Below, piece after piece: positions 48,577 through 58,466 of a stretch of 64,000 bases of DNA; the first letter of the stretch is position 1, and each line of letters opens with the position of its first letter. The stretch comes from Herminiimonas contaminans (GTDB lineage: Bacteria; Pseudomonadota; Gammaproteobacteria; Burkholderiales; Burkholderiaceae_D), in contig NZ_JADOEL010000013.1 in assembly GCF_015645465.1 (NCBI RefSeq), forward strand, positions 1 through 64,000, read 5' to 3'. Position numbers and translations under genes: made by a program. The notes below the pieces were generated by a model, which saw nothing but the letters and a program-made list of their open reading frames with translations, was not told where the DNA came from and searched no databases.

Positions 48577-49011
48577 ATGAATAATATTTCCACTTTGTCT
48601 ACCCAGCCCGTCATTCCCTTCCTGCAGGAACTTGGTGTTGAAATTGTCGATTTTGGCGGCGGAGAAGGCCAGATCGCTTTGACCCTGGAAGCACGTCATT
48701 TGAATGGCTGGCACGTCGCGCACGGCGGCGTTGTCATGACCATGCTGGACAATGTGATGTCGCTGGCCGGTCGCTCGCTCGAGCCAGGCATACGTGGCGG
48801 CGTCACGATAGAAATGAAAACCAGCTTTATGCAGCCGGGTGGTGTCGAAGGCGACCGCATGCTGGCCAAAGGCAAAGTGCTGCACGCGTCTGCCAGCATT
48901 TACTTTTGCGAAGGCGAACTATGGAACGCAGACAAGCTGGTGGCCAAAGCAAGCGGCACGTTTAAATTCATCCGTCGCACCGACGTCGCCAAAAAATTGC
49001 AGCAAGCCTGA
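48577..49011 (+). CDS. PaaI-family hotdog thioesterase
   Basis: 144 residues, one hotdog domain. LNGWHVAHGGVVMTMLDNVMSLAGRS is the PaaI helix with HGG, followed by MKTSFMQPGG. It likely hydrolyses an acyl-CoA. It is 31 bp upstream of an SDR gene, same strand, so the two may act on the same acyl substrate. Confidence 0.85.
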   Translation: MNNISTLSTQPVIPFLQELGVEIVDFGGGEGQIALTLEARHLNGWHVAHGGVVMTMLDNVMSLAGRSLEPGIRGGVTIEMKTSFMQPGGVEGDRMLAKGKVLHASASIYFCEGELWNADKLVAKASGTFKFIRRTDVAKKLQQA

Positions 49012-49042
49012 GCGCTCGCACAGACCTTAACCGAAAGCAGGC

Positions 49043-49945
49043 ATGAAACAATTCAAGGATAGGGTAGCGGTCATTACCGGTGCCGCCAGTGGCTTTGGCC
49101 GTGAGTTTGCCTATGCAGGTGCGAAGCTGGGCATGAAGCTGGTGCTGGCCGATGTGCAGCAGGATGCGCTGGCTGCACTGGACGCCGAGTTAAGCGGGCA
49201 GGGCGTGGCGGTGCTGCCAGTGCATTGTGATGTCAGCAAACCGGAGCAGGTGCAGGCACTGGCTGATGCGACCATGGCGCGCTTTGCTGCAGTTCATCTC
49301 TTATTCAATAACGCCGGTGTCGGTTCGGGTGGCCTGATCTGGGAAAACTCGGCCAGTGACTGGGACTGGGTGTTGGGCGTCAACCTGTTTGGCGTGATCC
49401 ATGGTGTACGCATCTTTACGCCGCTGATGCTGGCATGTGCGAAGGACGATCCTGATTACCAAGGACACATCGTCAATACCGCTTCGGTTGCCGGTTTGCA
49501 GAACGCGCCGACCATGGGGATTTATAACGTGTCCAAACATGCGGTCGTGTCAGTGACGGAAACCCTGTATCAGGATTTGCAATTGATAGAAGCGCCTATT
49601 GGTACATCCTTGCTGTGCCCATACTTTGTGCCTACCGGCATCCATCAATCGGAACGCAACCGTCCGGCCGAGATGCAGAACGAGGCAGCACCTACCACCA
49701 GCCAGCGTGCCGCACAGGCGTTCTCGGAAAAAGCAGTCGTGTCAGGGAAAATTTCAGCTGCACAGGTTGCACAGCTGACGTTTGATGCGATACGCGAAGA
49801 TCAGTTTTATATTTATTCGGATCTGGAGCCTTTGGCCAGCGTGCGCAAGCGTATGGAAGACCTGGTGCAGCAGCGCAATCCTTATGATCCGTATGAAGAA
49901 GTACCGCATATCAAGCAATTGCTGCGGGCAAAGCTGAAGCGCTGA
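49043..49945 (+). CDS. SDR-family oxidoreductase
   Basis: 300 residues. TGAASGFG nucleotide site near residue 12, NNAG, Ser in NTASVAGLQ and Tyr-x3-Lys in YNVSKHAV. A C-terminal extension of about 50 residues (VRKRMEDLVQQRNPYDPYEEVPH) suits the subgroup acting on larger lipophilic substrates. Follows the thioesterase gene; the substrate is unknown. Confidence 0.88.
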   Translation: MKQFKDRVAVITGAASGFGREFAYAGAKLGMKLVLADVQQDALAALDAELSGQGVAVLPVHCDVSKPEQVQALADATMARFAAVHLLFNNAGVGSGGLIWENSASDWDWVLGVNLFGVIHGVRIFTPLMLACAKDDPDYQGHIVNTASVAGLQNAPTMGIYNVSKHAVVSVTETLYQDLQLIEAPIGTSLLCPYFVPTGIHQSERNRPAEMQNEAAPTTSQRAAQAFSEKAVVSGKISAAQVAQLTFDAIREDQFYIYSDLEPLASVRKRMEDLVQQRNPYDPYEEVPHIKQLLRAKLKR

Positions 49946-49977
49946 TACCTCTCTGCTGCCTGCTCAGGCAGCAGCCC

Positions 49978-50712
49978 TTAACGCATCGCCAGTGTCGGTC
50001 TTTCTATCAGCACGGGTTGCGTGCCGCCATTCAGTTTGACCAGCGTGGAAACACGCGTGCCATAGTCGGGTGATTCGATGCAAACGGCTGACAACAAACG
50101 TTCGCGTTCTATGCTGACGCCGGTTTTTGGCAGACGGCAATCCGATGCGCAAGTGGTGTCGGTCAACATCTCAAAGTAAGCATCTTCCGGCGCGCCCTGG
50201 CACAGCAGGCTGGCGAATTGTGCCTTGGTGCGTACCACCTTGGGCCAGGCGCAATCGAGCAGCGAGTTGGATAAGCCGTAGATGCCAGGTCCCAAGGCCT
50301 TGCCATTGCGTTCATCGCCATCGCCGCGATTCGAGTACCAGACCAGTTGTTTGCTATCGCCTATCAGCAGGTTAAAGCCGTTGTATTCCTGTTGCTGGGT
50401 TTTGAGTTCGCTGATGTATTCATCCGGGCTCATCGTGCCTGCCAGGAAGTTGGTCACCAGTGCACCACGCGATGGTGCATCGTCGCGCATCTCGGATGGT
50501 GCGCGGATATTCGTCAATGCGGCAAAGCGTCCTTCACGGGTTACGCCTATCCAGGTGCCGCCACCTTGCAAATCACGACCTGCGTAGATCTGCGGATAAT
50601 CTTCCCACCAGTCTGCCGGTTTGGCCGGACGGTCGTAGAACTCATCGCGATTACCGGCGGCGATCAGGGGCATGTCCGGTATCACATGCCATGCAAAGAC
50701 GATTAAGCACAT
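49978..50712 (-). CDS. NRDE/TANGO2-family protein
   Basis: 244 residues. MCLIVFAWHV and LIAAGNRDEFYDRPAKPADWW give the NRDE motif, with GGTWIGVTREGRFAALTNIRAP. Members are the bacterial relatives of human TANGO2, an incompletely understood protein linked to haem or lipid handling. Cys2 suggests an N-terminal nucleophile after Met removal (inference). Last gene of a three-gene unit; overlaps the DUF4936 gene by 10 bp. Confidence 0.9.
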   Translation of the reverse strand: MCLIVFAWHVIPDMPLIAAGNRDEFYDRPAKPADWWEDYPQIYAGRDLQGGGTWIGVTREGRFAALTNIRAPSEMRDDAPSRGALVTNFLAGTMSPDEYISELKTQQQEYNGFNLLIGDSKQLVWYSNRGDGDERNGKALGPGIYGLSNSLLDCAWPKVVRTKAQFASLLCQGAPEDAYFEMLTDTTCASDCRLPKTGVSIERERLLSAVCIESPDYGTRVSTLVKLNGGTQPVLIERPTLAMR

Positions 50713-50990
50713 AAAGATAAATCCAAAAAATGTTCCGTATGGCGTTTGCCATCTATCAAGCCAGCTAACTGGCTGGCGCTTACCGCCTGTTCCAGTTCTG
50801 CTGCAAAACCTTCGGCCACATCCAGATAGACCTCCATCCAGGTATGCATACCATCCTGCGCTTCCGGACGTCGCTTGAGCGCAGTCTGTATGCCATGCAG
50901 CCGGGCGAGATTATCTTGCATAGTCAAAACTTTTGCACGCAAGTCTGTCGCATCGGCCACTGCCACCCGATAGTAGATGTAGAGATCCAT
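50703..50990 (-). CDS. DUF4936 family protein
   Basis: 95 residues. YIYYRVAVADA near the start and GMHTWMEVYLDVAEGF in the middle match DUF4936, a small ferredoxin-like (ABM/stress-response style) family of beta-proteobacteria. The function is unknown. It is between ygfZ and the NRDE gene and overlaps the latter. Confidence 0.82.
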   Translation of the reverse strand: MDLYIYYRVAVADATDLRAKVLTMQDNLARLHGIQTALKRRPEAQDGMHTWMEVYLDVAEGFAAELEQAVSASQLAGLIDGKRHTEHFLDLSLCA

Positions 50991-51031
50991 GGTTATTGTC
51001 CGTGATTTATCCGGAGTCTGCTGGCAACGGC

Positions 51032-52081
51032 TCAGGCCGCCGGGTCGGTCAGTGGATATGGCAGCGGCTGGAAGGACAGCAGCGGGCCGCTGGCACTACC
51101 CAGGTGTACGGCGCTGTCGGTAGCGGCCAGTTTGATCTCTACCAGGCAATCGGTGGTGTCGGCACCGGAACGCTCGGCATTGACCACCATGCCGCAAGGC
51201 TGGTCCGGATCGTCGACGGAAAAGATTTCGGTACCGGCTGCGACCTGCGTTGCAGTGACGCTGGCATGCAGCATGCGGCGTTTGAGTTTGCCGAGGTACT
51301 GGCTGCGGGCGACGATTTCCTGGCCCGGATAGCACCCTTTTTTGAAGTTCACGCCACCCAGCAATTCAAAATTGATCATCTGCGGCACGAATTGCTCTTG
51401 CGTGGCAGCGGTGATGTGCGGCACGCCGCCATCGATCTCGGCCAGCTGCCAGGCATCCGCACCGCTGGCTTGCAGGATTTCAGTCAGGTGCGGCCACGCT
51501 TCGATGGCTTGGTCGACCGTGGTGATCCATTGGTAGCGTGGCACATCGAATGCATTCGAATGACGGATCACGGTACCGGCTTCATTGTCGACCTTGCCAT
51601 AGATGGCTACGGGCAGCGTCGGGAACCATGGCATCAGCGCGCTGGCAGCCGCAGGGCCGGCTACACCCAGCATCACGTATTCTTCGCTGACGTCGGCCAG
51701 CTTGGCTTTGGCGCGCAAGATGAACATTTGCAAACGCTTCTGTATCGTTGCCTGCAATTCGCGTGGCAATTGCAGCATGATGCGATCAGCAGTCTGCCAG
51801 ATCAGGAAGCTGGCCAGCAGCCGGCCTTTGGGCGAGCAATAGCCTGCCAGTCGTGCTTCTTTGCTGCCGAGGTGTTCAACGTCGTTAGTCAGCTGGTTGT
51901 GCAGGAAATTGGCGGCATCTTCACCGCTGGCAGCGATCAGGCCGAGATGGGTAAGCGGGGTGACAAAGTTGGTTTTAGCGGTTTCCCCGGGTATTTCTGC
52001 ACCGAAAGACGAGACGCGCGGAGTCGCGTCGTCACTGATATTTGCGCCTTGGTCAGCCAGAAAAGTAAGCCATGTAGTCAT
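51032..52081 (-). CDS. ygfZ: Folate-binding Fe-S cluster assembly protein YgfZ
   Basis: 349 residues from the ATG at 52081; an ATG four codons earlier is equally possible. The diagnostic K-G-C-Y-x-G-Q-E motif is present (FKKGCYPGQEIVARSQYLG). The fold is related to GcvT. YgfZ uses tetrahydrofolate to assist repair or assembly of certain [4Fe-4S] proteins, such as those made with MoaA-like radical-SAM enzymes. Divergent from mltG by 114 bp, a common arrangement. Confidence 0.93.
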   Translation of the reverse strand: MTTWLTFLADQGANISDDATPRVSSFGAEIPGETAKTNFVTPLTHLGLIAASGEDAANFLHNQLTNDVEHLGSKEARLAGYCSPKGRLLASFLIWQTADRIMLQLPRELQATIQKRLQMFILRAKAKLADVSEEYVMLGVAGPAAASALMPWFPTLPVAIYGKVDNEAGTVIRHSNAFDVPRYQWITTVDQAIEAWPHLTEILQASGADAWQLAEIDGGVPHITAATQEQFVPQMINFELLGGVNFKKGCYPGQEIVARSQYLGKLKRRMLHASVTATQVAAGTEIFSVDDPDQPCGMVVNAERSGADTTDCLVEIKLAATDSAVHLGSASGPLLSFQPLPYPLTDPAA

Positions 52082-52195
52082 AATTTCAATCAATAAATTG
52101 GAGCGTAAGGTGGTTCAGCGATTATCATTAGGGTCTGATTATAGTGGCGTGGGAAAAACGCGTCGGATTGTGTTGGATTTCACTGAGACCTTGTT

Positions 52196-53185
52196 TTGAA
52201 AAAATTATTCAGACGCATCATCCTGCTGGGCATCATCCTCGGCGCATCTTTCATGTTTTGGGCCGAACAGCCGATACTCCCGGCTGAACAAACCTCCGGT
52301 GTCGAGTTCACCATCGCTGCTGGCAGCGGTCTGAAAAGCAGCATGCAGCAAATTGAAGCGGCCGGTGTGCCTGCCAATCCCTTGCTCATGATTGCGCTGG
52401 CGCAGATTACCGGCAACAGCACCAAGTTGAAAGCCGGTACCTATGAATTGAAACCCGGCACCACACCGACCGGCCTGATCAAGCAAATCGTGCGCGGCGA
52501 GTTCGTGCAGGAAGCGCTGACCGTCATCGAAGGCTGGAATTTCCGCCAGATGCGCCAGGCGATAGATAAACATCCTGGTCTCAAGCACGACACCGCCGGT
52601 TTATCGGACCGCGACCTGATGGCGAAAATTTCGACCGATTTCACAACGCCTGAAGGCTTGTTTTATCCGGACACCTATCTCTTTGCCAAAAATTCCAGCG
52701 ACCTGCAAATTTACAAACAGGCGCATAGCCTGATGCTCAAGCGCCTGAATGAGGCATGGCTGGCGCGCAGTCAGAATCTGCCGTATGCATCGGCATACGA
52801 AGCATTGATCATGGCTTCCATCGTCGAAAAGGAAACCGGTAAGAAATCCGAACGCGACATGATCGCTGGTGTCTTCGTTAATCGCCTGCGTCAGGGCATG
52901 CTGCTGCAAACGGACCCGACCGTGATCTATGGCATGGGTGAAGACTTCAAAGGCAATATCCGCAAACGCGATTTGCAGACCGATACCCCGCACAATACGT
53001 ATACTCGCCTGGGCCTGCCGCCTACGCCTATCGCCTTGCCGGGCGCTGAATCGCTGCATGCAGCGATGAATCCGGCGCAAACCGATGCCTTGTATTTTGT
53101 CGCGCGCGGCGATGGCAGCAGCCAGTTTTCGGCGACACTGGATGAGCACAACAACGCGGTCAACAAATACCAGCGTGGCAGATAA
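52196..53185 (+). CDS. mltG: Endolytic murein transglycosylase MltG
   Basis: 329 residues. One N-terminal membrane helix ([16 protein letters not shown]), a LysM-like region, then the YceG catalytic domain with Glu in [41 protein letters not shown] and [11 protein letters not shown]. It cleaves nascent glycan strands. TTG start in TTTTGAAAAAA with weak upstream GAG. It leads mltG-tmk-holB. Confidence 0.95.
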   Translation: MKKLFRRIILLGIILGASFMFWAEQPILPAEQTSGVEFTIAAGSGLKSSMQQIEAAGVPANPLLMIALAQITGNSTKLKAGTYELKPGTTPTGLIKQIVRGEFVQEALTVIEGWNFRQMRQAIDKHPGLKHDTAGLSDRDLMAKISTDFTTPEGLFYPDTYLFAKNSSDLQIYKQAHSLMLKRLNEAWLARSQNLPYASAYEALIMASIVEKETGKKSERDMIAGVFVNRLRQGMLLQTDPTVIYGMGEDFKGNIRKRDLQTDTPHNTYTRLGLPPTPIALPGAESLHAAMNPAQTDALYFVARGDGSSQFSATLDEHNNAVNKYQRGR

Positions 53186-53213
53186 TAATCATATTCATAT
53201 AGACGGTTCGCTT

Positions 53214-53828
53214 ATGACGACAGGGAAATTCATCACATTTGAAGGCATAGACGGGGCCGGCAAGTCCACCCACTTGTCCTTCGTCGCCGAGCTGTTGCGC
53301 GCGCATAAAAAGACAGTTGTTGTCACGCGTGAACCGGGTGGCACCAGCCTGGGCGAGCAGCTGCGCGAAATCCTGTTGCATGAAAAAATGCATCTGGAAA
53401 CTGAAGCGCTGCTGATGTTTGCCGCACGCCGTGAACACATCGCGCAAGTGATCGCACCGGCGCTGGAACGCGGTGACTGGGTGATCTCGGATCGTTTTAC
53501 CGATGCCACTTTTGCCTATCAGGGCGGTGGTCGCAAGCTGGAGCGCGCCAAGCTGGAAGCGCTGGAGCAATGGGTGCATCCACATTTGCAACCTGATCTG
53601 ACCCTGCTGTTCGATGTGCCGCTGGAAGTTGCCCGTGCGCGCCTGGATGCGACCCGTACGCTGGATAAATTCGAACAGGAAAAAGCGGACTTCTTCGCCG
53701 CCACGCGCGCTGAATACCTGCGCCGCGCCAGCGAATTCCCGCAACGCTTTCACGTCATCGATTCGACCCAGGCCATTTCGACTATTCAGGAACAGTTGCG
53801 TGCCATCGTAGCGGGGATAGACGCTTGA
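53214..53828 (+). CDS. tmk: Thymidylate kinase
   Basis: 204 residues. [18 protein letters not shown] is the P-loop, [20 protein letters not shown] and [19 protein letters not shown] follow. It phosphorylates dTMP. The ATG at 53214 is chosen because the family starts at GKFITFEG; an open frame extends upstream inside mltG. Overlaps holB by four bases. Confidence 0.95.
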   Translation: MTTGKFITFEGIDGAGKSTHLSFVAELLRAHKKTVVVTREPGGTSLGEQLREILLHEKMHLETEALLMFAARREHIAQVIAPALERGDWVISDRFTDATFAYQGGGRKLERAKLEALEQWVHPHLQPDLTLLFDVPLEVARARLDATRTLDKFEQEKADFFAATRAEYLRRASEFPQRFHVIDSTQAISTIQEQLRAIVAGIDA

Positions 53829-54859
53829 GTACGACGCTCTATCCGTGGCAGCAGGCATCGTGGCAGCAATTGCAACAGCTGCGTGAGCGCCTGCCGCATG
53901 CCATCCTGTTTCATGGTGCTGAAGGCATAGGCAAGACGGCTTTTGCCGAAGCCTTTGCGCAATCCCTGCTGTGCGAAACGCCAGGCCCCGATGGCCATGC
54001 CTGTGGCAGCTGTGACGCTTGCGGCTGGTTTGTGCAATACAGTCATCCTGATTATCGTCGTGTACGTCCTGAAATCCTCGATGACGGTGATGCCGCCGAG
54101 GGTGAGGATGGCGAAGCGGCAGACACGAAAAAAGCCAAGACGACCAAAGCACCATCCAAGGAAATCAAGATCGACCAGATTCGTGCGCTGGGCGACTTCA
54201 TGAACATTTCCACCCATCGCTCCGGCATGCGTGTGATCGTGCTGTATCCGGCAGAGGTACTGAATACGGCCGCTGCCAACTCCCTGCTGAAAATGCTGGA
54301 AGAGCCGCCGCCGCAAACCATGTTCCTGCTGGTCAGCAATAGCCTGGATCGTTTGCTGCCGACCATCCTGTCGCGTTGTCGTAAATTCGCGCTGGCGATG
54401 CCGGGGCATGATGCAGCCTTGCAATGGCTGAAATCGCAGCAAGTCAGCGATGCCGATGGCTGGCTGGCCGAGCAGGGCGGTGCACCGCTGGCTGCATTTG
54501 AAGCGTCGCAAGCCGGTACCCGCGAAACCATGGATGACTTCCTGCGGCAACTGGCGCAGCCGGGCGTAGATAACGCGTTGAAGGCGGCCGACCGCTTGCA
54601 AAAGACGCCGGTGCCGGATTTAGTCGCGTGGTTGCAACGCTGGTTGTATGACGTGCTTTCCGTCAAACTTTCCGGCACAATCCGTTACTACCCGCGCTAC
54701 AAAAAAGAGCTGGGTGCATTGGCATCAAGAGTCGAGACCGCAGCCTTGCTGCAGGAGATCAAGGCAGTCAATGACAGGCGGGCAATCGCCGAGCATCCAT
54801 TGGCGCCCAAGCTCTTTATCGAAGACATGTTGCTGGAATATTCGACGATTTTCTCCTGA
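53825..54859 (+). CDS. holB: DNA polymerase III subunit delta'
   Basis: 344 residues from a TTG overlapping the tmk stop (TTGA). P-loop-like [22 protein letters not shown], zinc module [10 protein letters not shown] with an earlier Cys, [23 protein letters not shown] and SRCRKF (sensor 1 region). It is a clamp-loader subunit. [11 protein letters not shown] insertion precedes [11 protein letters not shown] PilZ gene follows, the usual order. Confidence 0.94.
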   Translation: MSTTLYPWQQASWQQLQQLRERLPHAILFHGAEGIGKTAFAEAFAQSLLCETPGPDGHACGSCDACGWFVQYSHPDYRRVRPEILDDGDAAEGEDGEAADTKKAKTTKAPSKEIKIDQIRALGDFMNISTHRSGMRVIVLYPAEVLNTAAANSLLKMLEEPPPQTMFLLVSNSLDRLLPTILSRCRKFALAMPGHDAALQWLKSQQVSDADGWLAEQGGAPLAAFEASQAGTRETMDDFLRQLAQPGVDNALKAADRLQKTPVPDLVAWLQRWLYDVLSVKLSGTIRYYPRYKKELGALASRVETAALLQEIKAVNDRRAIAEHPLAPKLFIEDMLLEYSTIFS

Positions 54860-54869
54860 AAGGTTAGAG

Positions 54870-55247
54870 ATGGCAGATAACTCGCTGGCTACAGGCAGCC
54901 CGGTCGTTGGCAGGCCGTCGGTGCTGTCCTTGCCGATCAAGGAAAAATCCGCGCTGTACGCGGCGTATATTCCATTCCTGACCAATGGCGGCATCTTCGT
55001 GCCATCGACCAAGTCCTACAAGATAGGCGATGAAATCTATCTGATCCTGACCCTGCTGGATGACCCGACCAAATATCCTATCGCGGGCAAGATCGCCTGG
55101 ATCACCCCGGCGGGCGCGAATAACAACAAGGCGCAAGGCATAGGCGTACAGTTCTCGGCTGACGAAAGCGGCCAGCGCATCAAGCAGCGCATAGAAGAAT
55201 TGCTGGGCGCTGCACTCGGTTCTTCGCGCGCCACGCATACGCTGTAA
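54870..55247 (+). CDS. PilZ domain protein (type IV pilus related)
   Basis: 125 residues. LYAAYIPFLTNGGIFVPSTKSYKIGDEIYLILTL, KIAWITPAGANNNKAQGIGVQFS: the short PilZ type found after holB, like P. aeruginosa PilZ, with no obvious R-x3-R c-di-GMP site. It is needed for pilus assembly in relatives. ATG after GGTTAGAG; 10 bp after holB. Confidence 0.9.
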   Translation: MADNSLATGSPVVGRPSVLSLPIKEKSALYAAYIPFLTNGGIFVPSTKSYKIGDEIYLILTLLDDPTKYPIAGKIAWITPAGANNNKAQGIGVQFSADESGQRIKQRIEELLGAALGSSRATHTL

Positions 55248-55286
55248 TTCACACACTCTCATTTGCAGGAGCAAGGTTTCCACTCT

Positions 55287-55784
55287 ATGTCGTTGCCGTA
55301 TCGCCTTGCCACCCTCGATGATTTGCCTGCCATCGTCGCCATCTACAACAGCACCATTCCATCGCGTCAGGTGACAGCTGATATCGAACCGGTCACGGTC
55401 GCATCACGCCAGGCCTGGTTTCTTGAGCACACACCGGAGCAACGTCCGATATGGGTAGTGGAAGAGCAGGGGCGTATTCTCGGCTGGCTGTCCTATTCCA
55501 ATTTCCACGCACGTGCTGCTTATGCGGCGACGGTCGAGCTTTCCATCTATCTGCACGAAGATGCGCGCGGTCAGGGGCTGGGCGCTTATCTGCTGCAGGA
55601 AGCGATGGCGCATGCGCCCAAGCTGGGCATACATACGCTGGTCGGGCTGATTTTTGGACATAACCTGCCCAGCCTTAAATTGTTTGAGCGTCATGGCTTT
55701 GAGCGTTGGGCCAATATGCCGCGCGTGGCCACGCTGGATGGCGTCGAACGTGATCTGGTGATAGTCGGCAAACGGGTCGCCTGA
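55287..55784 (+). CDS. GNAT N-acetyltransferase (phosphinothricin acetyltransferase-like)
   Basis: 165 residues. YRLATLDDLPAIVAIYNSTIPSRQVTAD, GWLSYSNFHARAAYAATVELSIYLHEDARGQGLGAYLLQEAM (acetyl-CoA loop RGQGLG) are typical of the Pat/Bar-like GNAT group. It acetylates an amine, perhaps methionine sulfoximine or a phosphinothricin-like compound; the true substrate is unknown. The ATG follows AGGAGCAAGG at a long distance. Confidence 0.85.
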   Translation: MSLPYRLATLDDLPAIVAIYNSTIPSRQVTADIEPVTVASRQAWFLEHTPEQRPIWVVEEQGRILGWLSYSNFHARAAYAATVELSIYLHEDARGQGLGAYLLQEAMAHAPKLGIHTLVGLIFGHNLPSLKLFERHGFERWANMPRVATLDGVERDLVIVGKRVA

Positions 55785-55861
55785 TCCTGCTGCCCGGCAG
55801 CAAGTTTTCGCCGCAGTACGTGTGGATGCAGTAAAGCCGCTGTACGCGTACAATTCGGCCT

Positions 55862-56641
55862 ATGTTTATCGATTCCCACTGCCACATTAATTTCCCCGAA
55901 CTCGCTGCGCGCATGCCTGAAATCCTCGGCAAGATGGCCGAGAATAAAGTCAGCCATGCACTCTGCGTGTCGGTCGACCTGCCTGATTTTCCCAGCGTGC
56001 TGGAACTGGCGGAACGCTATCCGCACATCTACGCTTCGGTAGGAGTACATCCTGATTACGAAGATACGCCTGAGCCGTCGGTCGAAGACCTGATCCGCTT
56101 GTCAGAGCATCCAAAGATTGTCGCCATCGGCGAAACCGGTCTCGATTACTACCGCCTCGAAGGCGACCTCGAATGGCAGCGTGAACGTTTCCGCCGGCAT
56201 ATCCGTGCCTCGCGTGCGACCGGCAAGCCGCTGATCATCCATACCCGCGCCGCCTCGGAAGACACCATACGTATCATGCGCGAAGAGGGTGCAGGTACTG
56301 ATGCTGGTGGTGCGGCTGGCGTCATGCATTGCTTTACCGAATCGCTGGAAGTCGCACGTGCTGCGATGGAGATGGGTTTTTATATTTCCTTTTCGGGCAT
56401 CGTCACTTTCAAAAGCGCGAAAGATTTGCAGGCCGTCGCACGTGAAGTGCCGCTCGAGCAAATGCTGATCGAAACCGACTCGCCCTATCTGGCACCGGTG
56501 CCATTCCGCGGCAAGGTGAATGAGCCTGGTCTGGTACGCCATGTTGGTGAATACCTGGCGACGCTGAAAGGCGTGCCGCTGGAACAGCTGGCGCAACAGA
56601 CCAGCGATAATTTCTTCAATCTCTTCAAGATCGCACGTTAA
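55862..56641 (+). CDS. TatD-family DNase/hydrolase
   Basis: 259 residues. FIDSHCHINFPEL is the metal site, IGETGLDYYRL and KPLIIHTRAASEDT contain further ligands, LIETDSPYLAPVP completes the TIM-barrel amidohydrolase. TatD proteins act as 3'-exonucleases on DNA; other roles exist. It follows mltG-tmk-holB-pilZ, the common order, and precedes the ankyrin gene by 4 bp. Confidence 0.94.
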   Translation: MFIDSHCHINFPELAARMPEILGKMAENKVSHALCVSVDLPDFPSVLELAERYPHIYASVGVHPDYEDTPEPSVEDLIRLSEHPKIVAIGETGLDYYRLEGDLEWQRERFRRHIRASRATGKPLIIHTRAASEDTIRIMREEGAGTDAGGAAGVMHCFTESLEVARAAMEMGFYISFSGIVTFKSAKDLQAVAREVPLEQMLIETDSPYLAPVPFRGKVNEPGLVRHVGEYLATLKGVPLEQLAQQTSDNFFNLFKIAR

Positions 56642-56645
56642 TCCT

Positions 56646-57344
56646 ATGCCGGATATCAGAATGCAGGCCGCTGAATTTTTACCTATGCGCAGGCTGACGC
56701 TGGCGGTATTGCTGAGTGCGGCTGCCTGGTCCTTGTGTCCACCACTGGCGCGTGCTGGTGCGTATGAAGATTACTTCCGTGCGGTGTCACTGGATGATGC
56801 GCAAACGGTAACGGCTCTGCTAAAACGCGGCTTTGATCCGAATACGATAGAAGGCACACGTGGCGATAGCGGTTTGATCCTCGCGATGCGAGAAGGCTCG
56901 ATGAAGGTATTCCCGGTGCTGCTGAATGCGCGTGGCATAGACCTCGAACAACAGGCGCGCAATGGTGATACTGCCTTAATGATCGCTGCCTTTAAGGCGA
57001 ATATGCCCGCAGTGCAGGCCTTGCTGGCGAAGGGTGCCGCCGTGAATAAAAGCGGTTGGTCGGCGCTGCATTATGCGGCTGCTTCCGGCGATAGCGAAAT
57101 TGTGAAAGTGCTGGTCAAGCAGGGTGCTGAACTGGATGCGCGCTCACCGAACAACACGACGCCCATGATGATGGCAGCGCGTGGCGGCTTTATCTATTCG
57201 GTGAAGGTCTTGTCGGATGCCGGTGCGGATGCCAGCCTGAAGAATGATGTCGGCATGAGCGCGATTGATTTCGCACGTGAGAATGGCAGCAACGATATCG
57301 TTGAGGGACTGACTTATCGTTTGAAAAAGGCTGGCAAGCTCTAA
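56646..57344 (+). CDS. Periplasmic ankyrin-repeat protein
   Basis: 232 residues, with an N-terminal signal (RLTLAVLLSAAAWSLCPPLARAG). About five ankyrin repeats follow: DAQTVTALLKRGFDPNT, GDSGLILAMREGSMKVFPVLL, GDTALMIAAFKANMPAVQALL, GWSALHYAAASGDSEIVKVLV, NNTTPMMMAARGGFIYSVKVL. They bind other proteins. The start may instead be ATG 56688. It is 4 bp after tatD, so co-transcribed. Confidence 0.85.
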   Translation: MPDIRMQAAEFLPMRRLTLAVLLSAAAWSLCPPLARAGAYEDYFRAVSLDDAQTVTALLKRGFDPNTIEGTRGDSGLILAMREGSMKVFPVLLNARGIDLEQQARNGDTALMIAAFKANMPAVQALLAKGAAVNKSGWSALHYAAASGDSEIVKVLVKQGAELDARSPNNTTPMMMAARGGFIYSVKVLSDAGADASLKNDVGMSAIDFARENGSNDIVEGLTYRLKKAGKL

Positions 57345-57359
57345 TTCTCAGTGATCACT

Positions 57360-58214
57360 TCAGGACATGAGGGGGCTGGAAAAACGCGCCTTCAGGTCGA
57401 CACAAATCTGTTCCACTTCTTCGTCCGATAAATTCAGGATTTCACGCGCCTGATGGCCGCCTTCCTTCCACTCGACCGAGCTCGCATGGCGGTGCTCCTG
57501 TATCGCTTTATCCACCAGATAAAAAACGGCTATCAGTTGCCTCAGCTTTTCTGAAAAGCTGAGGTCGTTGAGGATGCTGTGCGTATGGTGTTTCTTGATG
57601 GCGAGTACGACGATGGGATCCACACTCCAGTGCTCGGCCAGCATGCCGCCGACGATCGCATGGTTGATGCGATGGCACTGGTTTTCCAGTTCGATGAAAC
57701 CACTGGCTTCCATTTTGTTGGCTGCATTCAGCGTCTCGGCGTAGTTTGGAAACGAAGCCATCATCAGCGGTATGCCGATATCGGAAAACAGGCCAAAGTT
57801 ATACGCCAGTTCCGGCGTGCTGACGCGGGTCAGCTTGGCGACATACATCATGCCCCAGGAACGCTTTTCTGACACATCCCAGAAGCGCGGCATCATCATC
57901 TTGCCGTGCGATAGCGTGCGTCGCATCATCAGGCTGGTCATCAATGCATTGCAGTTGTTCAGGCCGATCAGCGTGAGCGCATCTTCGACGGTTTCTATAT
58001 GACGTCCCAGATTGAACATGGCCGAGTTCGCGATCGCCAGCAGATTGCCGGAGATGGCAACGTCGCGATTGATCAGGCGCGAGATTTTTTTGAGATGCGG
58101 TTCTTCCTTGTTCATCTCGTGCTGCACGGCGATCAGCAGGGCCGGGCGCGGCGGGATGTTAACCGGACGGGCGAGTTCAGTCGTCGAAGCAGATGTTCCA
58201 GATGATTTATCCAC
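57360..58214 (-). CDS. HDOD domain protein
   Basis: 284 residues. A HDOD domain (about 20-225) with LLAIANSAMFNLGRHIETVEDALTLIGLNNCNALM and AHIVGGMLAEHW-like HHTHS sequences. HDOD domains are HD-related, lack the phosphohydrolase pair, and occur in chemotaxis and stress signalling. Convergent with the ankyrin gene; the role is unknown. Confidence 0.88.
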   Translation of the reverse strand: MDKSSGTSASTTELARPVNIPPRPALLIAVQHEMNKEEPHLKKISRLINRDVAISGNLLAIANSAMFNLGRHIETVEDALTLIGLNNCNALMTSLMMRRTLSHGKMMMPRFWDVSEKRSWGMMYVAKLTRVSTPELAYNFGLFSDIGIPLMMASFPNYAETLNAANKMEASGFIELENQCHRINHAIVGGMLAEHWSVDPIVVLAIKKHHTHSILNDLSFSEKLRQLIAVFYLVDKAIQEHRHASSVEWKEGGHQAREILNLSDEEVEQICVDLKARFSSPLMS

Positions 58215-58411
58215 GACTCCCCCTTCCTGACCTGGCTAAGCTGCGCGGCTTTTGGTTCTCGCTTTTGTTTTTTATTAAGGCGAACGCGCAAAGTGATTAC
58301 TTATATGCAAGACAGGATAGACGAAATGTTCCCATTTGCATCATTTCTTGTAAGCAAAATGACACATGTTTACATTCGTTTTGATGAATATAGGGAAATA
58401 CTGCGATAAAC

Positions 58412-58427
58412 ATTTCCATGTGGAAAT
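58412..58427. promoter_or_regulatory. Inverted repeat between moeA and the HDOD gene
   Basis: ATTTCCA-TG-TGGAAAT, perfect 7-bp arms. Downstream of moeA and far upstream of the HDOD start (58214), it could be an operator or a short hairpin. The surrounding 250-bp gap is AT-rich with no gene. Confidence 0.35.
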
Positions 58428-58434
58428 ATTTAGT

Positions 58435-58458
58435 GCCCCGCGCAGAGATACGCGGGGC
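58435..58458 (-). terminator. Hairpin after moeA
   Basis: GCCCCGCG-CAGAGATA-CGCGGGGC, perfect 8-bp GC-rich stem just past the moeA stop. No T-run, so it may be a weak terminator or a 3' stabilising hairpin. Confidence 0.55.
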
Positions 58459-58466
58459 GGAAGAGA